NCBI GenBank assembly: GCA_963722575.1
Contig: CAVRNR010000020.1
Coordinates: 310,001-374,000, forward strand
DNA from: Fen-178 sp963722575
GTDB taxonomy: Bacteria; Acidobacteriota; Terriglobia; Bryobacterales; Bryobacteraceae
DNA length: 64,000 nucleotides
Direction: 5' to 3'
Shown: positions 58,773 to 64,000 of the stretch, piece by piece
Numbering within the stretch: position 1 is the stretch's first letter
Layout: every line of letters begins with the position of its first letter
Program-made: the position numbers and the translations under genes
The notes under the pieces: model-generated
What the model saw: the letters and a program-made list of their open reading frames with translations, nothing else
What the model was told of the DNA's origin: nothing
The model's database searches: none

Positions 58773-59102
58773 ATGGTCTGGCAAGGGACCCTGGCCCTGA
58801 TGGTGCTCAAGACGCTGGATGCCCTGGGGCCGCTTCACGGCTACGGAATCGCCCGCCGCATCGAGCAGACCAGCGGCGACCTGCTCTCCGTGAACTATGG
58901 AACACTCTATCCGGCGCTTCTCAAGCTGGAGCAGGAGGGCTACATCCGCTCGGAGTGGGGCGTCTCGGAGAACCATCGCAAAGCCAAGTACTACAAACTG
59001 ACTCGCGCCGGCAGGAGGCAACTCGAAAAGGAAGCGCACCAGTGGAAACAGGCGACCACCATCATGGACCGCTTCCTCTCCCCTGCCAAGGAGGTCTCAT
59101 GA
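58773..59102 (+). CDS. PadR-family transcriptional regulator (paired with ADOP permease)
   Basis: This 109-aa winged-helix protein starts at an ATG with AGGAGG seven bases upstream. It has the PadR core GPLHGYGIARRIEQTSGDLLSVNYGTLYPALLKLEQEGYI with the KYYKLTRAGRRQLEKE wing and tail. It lacks the Cys motif of the two PadR proteins at 11.7 and 21.2 kb. Its stop overlaps the ADOP permease start (ATGA), the standard PadR-ADOP arrangement in Acidobacteriota. Confidence 0.92.
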   Translation: MVWQGTLALMVLKTLDALGPLHGYGIARRIEQTSGDLLSVNYGTLYPALLKLEQEGYIRSEWGVSENHRKAKYYKLTRAGRRQLEKEAHQWKQATTIMDRFLSPAKEVS

Positions 59103-61743
59103 GACAAGTGCGCGCCTGGCTCGTCCGCATCCAAGGCCTGTTCGCCAGGAGCCGGCGGGACCGCGAGTTCGCCGAGGAACTGGAATCCCATCTTCAACTG
59201 CACATCGACGACGGCATTCGCTCTGGCCTAACTCCGGCCGAGGCCCGGCGAGGGGCAATCATGAAGCTCGGTGGCATTGAACCCACCAAAGAGAGCCACC
59301 GCGACCGCCGCGGCATCCCATTTCTGGAGACCCTGGCGCGGGACCTCGGCTACGCCGCGCGGACGCTGCGCCGCAATCCCGGATTCGCGGCAACCGTGGT
59401 GCTCACGCTGGGCTTGGGCATCGGCGCCACCACGGCCATCTTCACGGTGGTCAATGCCGTGCTGCTGCGCCCCCTGCCATACCCCGAGCCGGACCGCCTG
59501 GTCTATATCGCCATGAGCTTCGGAGAACCCGGAGACCACGCTTTCTCCTATACCCAGGATTACGCCGCATGGAAGAGCCACAGCGGGACCTTGAGCCAGA
59601 TTGCGGGCTACATGCGCTTTCAGGCCAACTTCACTGGAGGAGGCGAGGCCGAACGAATCACCGGCGCTTATGCGACCATGTCCCTATTTCCGCTGCTGGG
59701 TGTTCAACTCGTGATGGGGCGGACTTTCCGTCCCGAAGAAGACCGCCCCGGCGGCCCGCCGGTTGTCATTCTGAGTCACGCTTTCTGGAAGCGCCGTTTC
59801 GGTGGCGACCCCTCGGTGATTGGCAAGGCACTGACTCTGGATGCGGGCACCTATACCGTCGTCGGAGTGCTTCCGGCGACCTTCCTGATTCCCGATCGCC
59901 ATGAATTCGATTTCGACCTCTGGGTTCCCTTCGCCATGAGCGAGACCGGGAAGGCGAAGTCGATTATGTTGCAGGTGGTCGGCCGGCTCAAGCCCGGCGT
60001 CGGCATCAGCGCCGTGCGCTCCGATTTGGAGCCGCTCATGCAGCAATTCCGCAGGGGGCGGAAGAGGAGCGTCGTCGTCTCGGACTGGCACGAAAGGGTG
60101 GCGGGCGGCGCCCGGCGCTCGCTCGTCATCTTCCTGGGTGCGGTCAGCTTCGTGCTTCTCATCGCCTGCGTCAACGTCGCCAACCTGCTGCTCTCGCGCG
60201 CCGCCGCGCGCGACAAAGAGATGGCCGTCCGGCGCGCCCTCGGCGCGGGCAAAGGCCGCGTCCTCCGCCAACTTCTTACCGAGAGCACGCTGCTGGGTCT
60301 GCTGGGGGAATCGTCGGTTTGGCGTTGGCATTCTGGGCCAAGAACCTGCTGATTGCCTGGATCTCGCGAAACCTGCCGGCGCTCGCGCCCATCCGTCTCG
60401 ACTATCGGGTTCTGGCCTTCAACCTGGGCCTCGGGCTGCTCACCGGCGTGGCGTTCGGACTGGCGCCGGCGCTTCAGGCATCCAAGGTTCAGTTGAACGA
60501 ATCCCTCAAGGAAGCGGGCCGCAGCGCCGCCAACGGGCGCTCCGGCCACCGCCTGCGCAACCTGCTGGTGGTTTTCGAGGTGGCGCTCGCCATGGTGCTT
60601 TTGTGCGGCGCCGGTTTGCTCTTCAAGAGCTTCCTGCGCATGCGCGGCATCGACCCCGGCTACCGGTCGGACCGCATCCTTACCTTGAACGTCAACCTCA
60701 CGCTTTCCCAATATCCGAAGCCTCTGGACCAGACCCGGTTCTTTCAACAAGCGATCGAGCGGGTCAAGGTCCTCCCCGGCGTCGAAGCCGTGGGCGCGGG
60801 CACTTCCCTCCCCCTGGGAGGCTACAGCATGACCGTATCGGGACTCACCATCGAAGGCAAGCCGGATGCCGAATCCATGGTCTCACTGACGATGGTAAGC
60901 CCGGATTACTTGCGGACCTTGGGCATTCCCCTGGTGCTGGGGCGCTACTTCGGCGACTCCGATCGGGAAGGCGCGCCCACCGTCGTCATGGTGAATGAAT
61001 CCTTCACCCGACGTTTCTTCCCCGGTGAGAACGGCCTGGGCAGGAGAATCCTGAACCCGGCCAAGAAGGCCGACTGGATGACCGTCGTGGGCGTGGTGCG
61101 CGATATCCGCCCCTGGCCGGAGGTGGCGGCAGCGCCGGAGATGTACCTCTCTTACTTGCAGGCCGAACAGGTGCATCTCAGGATGACCGGCGGGGAAATG
61201 GGATCTGAAATGGGCCTGGCAATCCGCACGTCCGGAGATCCGATGAGCCTGGCCGCGGCCATCCGCGGCCAGCTCGCCCAGATCGACAAATCCCAGCCCG
61301 TGCACGACGTGAAGACCCTCGACGAGCGCCGCGCGGGATCGCTCGCTCCACGCCGCGTGAACATGCTTGTGGTGGTGACATTCGCCGCGCTGGCGCTGGT
61401 TCTCGGGTCCATCGGCATCTACGGTGTGGTGTCCTACTCGGTGGGCCGGCGCACGCACGAAATCGGCGTCCGCATGGCGCTGGGCGCGCACCAGGGCCAG
61501 ATTCTGGGGATGGTGCTGCGCAACGGAATGGGTCTCATCGCCGCCGGCGTCGCCATCGGTCTTATCGCCAGCGCCGGACTGACGCGGCTGATTTCGAGCG
61601 AGCTTTGGGGCGTTTCCGCTACCGATCCGTGGACCTTCGCGGCGGTGATCGCTGTTCTCGCCGCCAGTGGTTCCGCCGCCTGCCTGCTGCCCGCCTGGCG
61701 CGCCGCGCGGGTGGATCCGACGCGAGCGCTGCGTTACGAGTGA
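59099..61743 (+). pseudogene. ADOP-family FtsX-like ABC permease, frameshifted in a G run
   Basis: This large MacB/FtsX-type permease of the ADOP group should be about 880 aa. The N-terminal region EFAEELESHLQLHIDDGIRSGLTPAEARR and the first MacB periplasmic part (IFTVVNAVLLRPLPYPEPDRLVY) are followed by FtsX helices. The frame changes at the G run at 60304-60308: the first frame ends at 60352, while the expected continuation GGIVGLALAFWAKNLL lies in the next frame and runs to 61743. Five G instead of six explains it. All the rest of the protein (AIRGQLAQID, GVRMALGA) is present. Confidence 0.85.
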
Positions 61744-61922
61744 ATCCTGCGCGCGGCCAGCAGCGCCCCGCCCGGCAAGCACAGCATCAGGCTTGCAGGC
61801 TCCGTCGCGTTATAGATGTCGCCACCGTGCACATCCAAAGCAGTGCCCGAGCCTATGGCCGTGGCGCCGCCGGTCGCAAGGCCTGAAACGACGAACCGAG
61901 TTGGTCCGGTGGCACGAACCAA
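61734..61922 (-). pseudogene. PEP-CTERM-like C-terminal fragment
   Basis: The 62-aa frame contains GGATAIGSGTALDVHGGDIY followed by NATEPASLMLCLPGGALLAARRIHS. The end is like a PEP-CTERM sorting signal (PxxEPASLxLLxxGxxxLxxRRR). The N-terminal part of the protein is missing, so it is a remnant or a chance frame. Confidence 0.35.
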
Positions 61923-61936
61923 TTTGAGGAGGTCTC

Positions 61937-64000
61937 ATGATCACATTAGTCGACGATATTCGATTTGGGGCACGGGCTCTCGCCAAGAGTCCCGGCTTCA
62001 CGCTTGTAGTAGTGGCCACACTCGCCTCCGGCCTAGGCCTGACCACGGCCCTCTTTAGCCTTGTCGATCAGATGTTGCTGTGGTCCGTTCCGGCACGCGA
62101 GGCGAATCGCCTGGTGAGGATCGAAGGTATCTACAGCCGCACATATCCCTTTTTCCGTGCCTATCGCGACCTCAACCAGGTTTTCGACGGAGTCCTCGCC
62201 AGCAGCGACAATCTGGGCGCCGGCCTTCGGCCCCCTGGGTCGCGGGGTGTGGAAATCGGCAACGTGGAATACGTCAGCGGCGGCTACTTCCAAATCCTCG
62301 GGATTGGAGCCGCTGCCGGACGGGTTATTACGCCGTCCGACGATGCGGCCGGCGGGCCACCGGTTGTTGTCCTTTCCTATCGCTATTGGCAGCGGCGTTT
62401 TGCCGGGGACCTGCGGGTGATCGGCCAGAAGTTCTCGGTGAACAGCTATTCGCTCGTTATCGTCGGCGTGGCGGAAAAGGGGTTCGGCGGCTTGTTCAAC
62501 GGCGACGAACCCAACGTCTTAATGGCCTTGGCAATGTACCCGGTGACGAACCCCGGCGCGGCACAGGAATGGAACACGGCGCGCAGTCCCTGGCTCACCT
62601 GCGTGGCGCGATTGAAGCCGGGCGTTTCAATTCAGCAAGCGCAAGCCTCCATGCCGGTTCTGTGGGCGCAGGCGGTGGAAAAGGTGAATGACAGAGCCGT
62701 CGAAGCTGTCACCAGGGCTCATCGGCTTCCGAAGGATGAATGCCAGCTCGCGCCTGCGGCCCGTGCCCCCCTCTTTATCCGCAACCAGAATTTTCTAAAT
62801 CCGCTTAAAGCCCTGGCGGCCGCAACAGTTCTGGTGCTGCTGCTTACCTGCGCGAACGTGGCGAATCTGCTGCTGGTGCGCGCCTCGCAACGCTGGAAGC
62901 AGACGGCCGTGCGGCTGTCGCTGGGCGCTACGCGCGGGCGCTTGATTCGCCAATTTCTCACGGAAAGCCTCCTGCTGGCCGCGGCGGGGAGCGCGATGGG
63001 GCTTGGAGTTGCCTATTTCGGCGTACGCGCTCTTGCCCAACTCAATGTTCTAGACCCGGATTTTCGTTTCCATCTCAGCCTCTTCGTTCTCGCATCGTGT
63101 GCCGGCCTTACACTGCTCACCACCATCTTATTTGGCCTGATTCCCGCGCTACGGGCCACGCGGATGAAACTTGCGGAGAGCATGAAGGAGGGTGGAATGT
63201 CCACCGAGACGCTCTCCCGGTCACTTCTTTCCAGATTCCTGATCGCGGGCCAAATCGCCTTGTCCCTGGCGTTGCTTATCGGCGCCAGCTTGTTTGGCCG
63301 CACGCTAAGAAATCTTCAGAATGTCGACCTCGGGTTTCAGCGCGAGAGTATCGCGATTTTCGAGATCGCCCCCACGAGCGTGGGATATAGCGGGCATGGG
63401 TTGCGTACCTTCTACGATCAGTTCCTTGAGCGCACGCGGACCCTGGCCGGCGTGCGCGCGGCCGCGTTGACGGGCATGACGCCGATTAGCAACCATATAC
63501 GCACCTACATGGTAAGTAATAAGGCGTCTCAGATATCTTTTGCGGCACTTTCCAATCCCGTCAGCTCCGGCTACTTCGCCACGATGGGCATTCCCCTCCT
63601 GGCGGGCCGTGACTTCCGGCGCGAGGATGAGCCCGTCGTTACACCCCGCGGCGGGGGGAAGGAGGGCAGCGCGTCCCGGGTTTGCATCATGGACCAATCA
63701 CTGGCGCGCCAGCAGTTCGGGACGGTAAATGCCGTGGGACGCCAATTCTGCCTTTCCGGGTCCGATTGTTCCGCCGACAAACGCATTGAGGTTATCGGCG
63801 TGGTGAAGGATGTGCACTATGGTGAAATCACCCGACGCGACCCACTCGGGACTCTCTACATGCCCAGTTGGTCAAACGGCGCCGAGGCGCGCTGGCTGGC
63901 GGTGCGGTTTGCTGGGAGCGCCGCCCCGGTGATCGCGCGGATTCGCCGTGCGCTCCAGGACCAGGACCCCAACGTTCCCCTGCTGCGTGTCCGCCTGATG
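61937..64000 (+). CDS. ADOP-family FtsX-like ABC permease (runs past the window end)
   Basis: An open frame starts at the ATG at 61937, preceded by GAGGAGG, and continues without a stop to the last base (688 codons). It has DIRFGARALAKSPGFTLVVVATLASGLG, a MacB-type periplasmic domain (PPVVVLSYRYWQRRFAGD), FtsX helices (VLVLLLTCANVANLLLVRAS, AVRLSLGATRGRLIRQ) and a second MacB-like region. The N-terminal PadR-linked extension seen in the first ADOP gene is absent. It is probably co-transcribed with the PadR and the first ADOP gene. Confidence 0.9.
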   Translation, partial: MITLVDDIRFGARALAKSPGFTLVVVATLASGLGLTTALFSLVDQMLLWSVPAREANRLVRIEGIYSRTYPFFRAYRDLNQVFDGVLASSDNLGAGLRPPGSRGVEIGNVEYVSGGYFQILGIGAAAGRVITPSDDAAGGPPVVVLSYRYWQRRFAGDLRVIGQKFSVNSYSLVIVGVAEKGFGGLFNGDEPNVLMALAMYPVTNPGAAQEWNTARSPWLTCVARLKPGVSIQQAQASMPVLWAQAVEKVNDRAVEAVTRAHRLPKDECQLAPAARAPLFIRNQNFLNPLKALAAATVLVLLLTCANVANLLLVRASQRWKQTAVRLSLGATRGRLIRQFLTESLLLAAAGSAMGLGVAYFGVRALAQLNVLDPDFRFHLSLFVLASCAGLTLLTTILFGLIPALRATRMKLAESMKEGGMSTETLSRSLLSRFLIAGQIALSLALLIGASLFGRTLRNLQNVDLGFQRESIAIFEIAPTSVGYSGHGLRTFYDQFLERTRTLAGVRAAALTGMTPISNHIRTYMVSNKASQISFAALSNPVSSGYFATMGIPLLAGRDFRREDEPVVTPRGGGKEGSASRVCIMDQSLARQQFGTVNAVGRQFCLSGSDCSADKRIEVIGVVKDVHYGEITRRDPLGTLYMPSWSNGAEARWLAVRFAGSAAPVIARIRRALQDQDPNVPLLRVRLM

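Overview
The window is GC-rich chromosomal DNA that most resembles an Acidobacteriota of the Solibacter/Bryobacter type. The evidence is a TonB-dependent Oar-like receptor with a carboxypeptidase-regulatory N-terminus, an SBBP-repeat protein ending in the domain first described from Solibacter (TIGR03437-like), two ADOP-type FtsX/MacB permeases behind a PadR regulator, LpxA/LpxD and a GldAFG-like ABC system. This assignment is inference; there is no rRNA, tRNA or CRISPR array in the window.

Layout. 1-7.4 kb: TonB receptor (cut by the window), YggS, a glycosyltransferase, an S15/CocE hydrolase, an HDOD protein and a Lys/Ala-rich protein. 7.4-8.2 kb: a degraded transposase and hairpin repeats. 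8.2-23.3 kb: an accessory redox/sulfur/metal island with CcmH (frameshifted), ChrA, a CDF transporter, Thi4, a PadR regulator, a VKOR-DsbA-rhodanese fusion, a C_GCAxxG protein, a methyltransferase, OsmC, a selenocysteine peroxiredoxin, a zinc-ribbon protein, CoA-disulfide reductase-rhodanese, a thioesterase, a peroxiredoxin remnant, a rhodanese lipoprotein, a DapA-like aldolase, a second PadR, a NifX-like protein and a phosphotriesterase-like protein. 23.4-30.3 kb: a membrane protein with its own regulator, Spy/CpxP-like proteins, DsbA, a DoxX/MauE protein, a GGDEF regulator, LpxD and LpxA. 30.3-40.9 kb: NAD salvage (PncA, PncB), the GldAFG-like ABC system with a DUF4340 protein, the SBBP protein and a ZIP transporter. 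40.9-47.9 kb: a hybrid histidine kinase convergent with an NtrC-type regulator, then an IS4-family element. 47.9-52.7 kb: a minus-strand run of IlvE, flippase-like protein, NIPSNAP, CysE, NuoI, TlpA and a second selenocysteine protein (thioredoxin). 52.8-58.7 kb: VapBC, an FAD oxidoreductase, a STAS protein and a gene graveyard (leuC, leuD, acyl-CoA synthetase, hydrogenase protease and hicA remnants) around an intact leuB-like gene. 58.8-64 kb: PadR and two ADOP permeases.

Two results stand out. First, two redox genes carry an in-frame TGA exactly where the catalytic cysteine belongs: a peroxiredoxin at 16160-16162 and a WUxxC thioredoxin at 52469-52471. Each TGA is followed, after exactly 10 nt, by a perfect 7-bp hairpin with a GG-starting 3-4 nt loop, which fits a bacterial SECIS. 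Second, two paralogous PadR regulators with an N-terminal CxxHGx4CxC motif bracket the redox island. Six sites matching TAGRTG-N7-CAYCTA lie in front of the regulators, the VKOR-DsbA-rhodanese fusion, the Sec-peroxiredoxin and the NifX-like gene, which suggests a small undescribed regulon.

Several genes are frameshifted (ccmH, the transposase, the first ADOP permease). With this sequence alone, real decay cannot be told from single-base sequencing errors.
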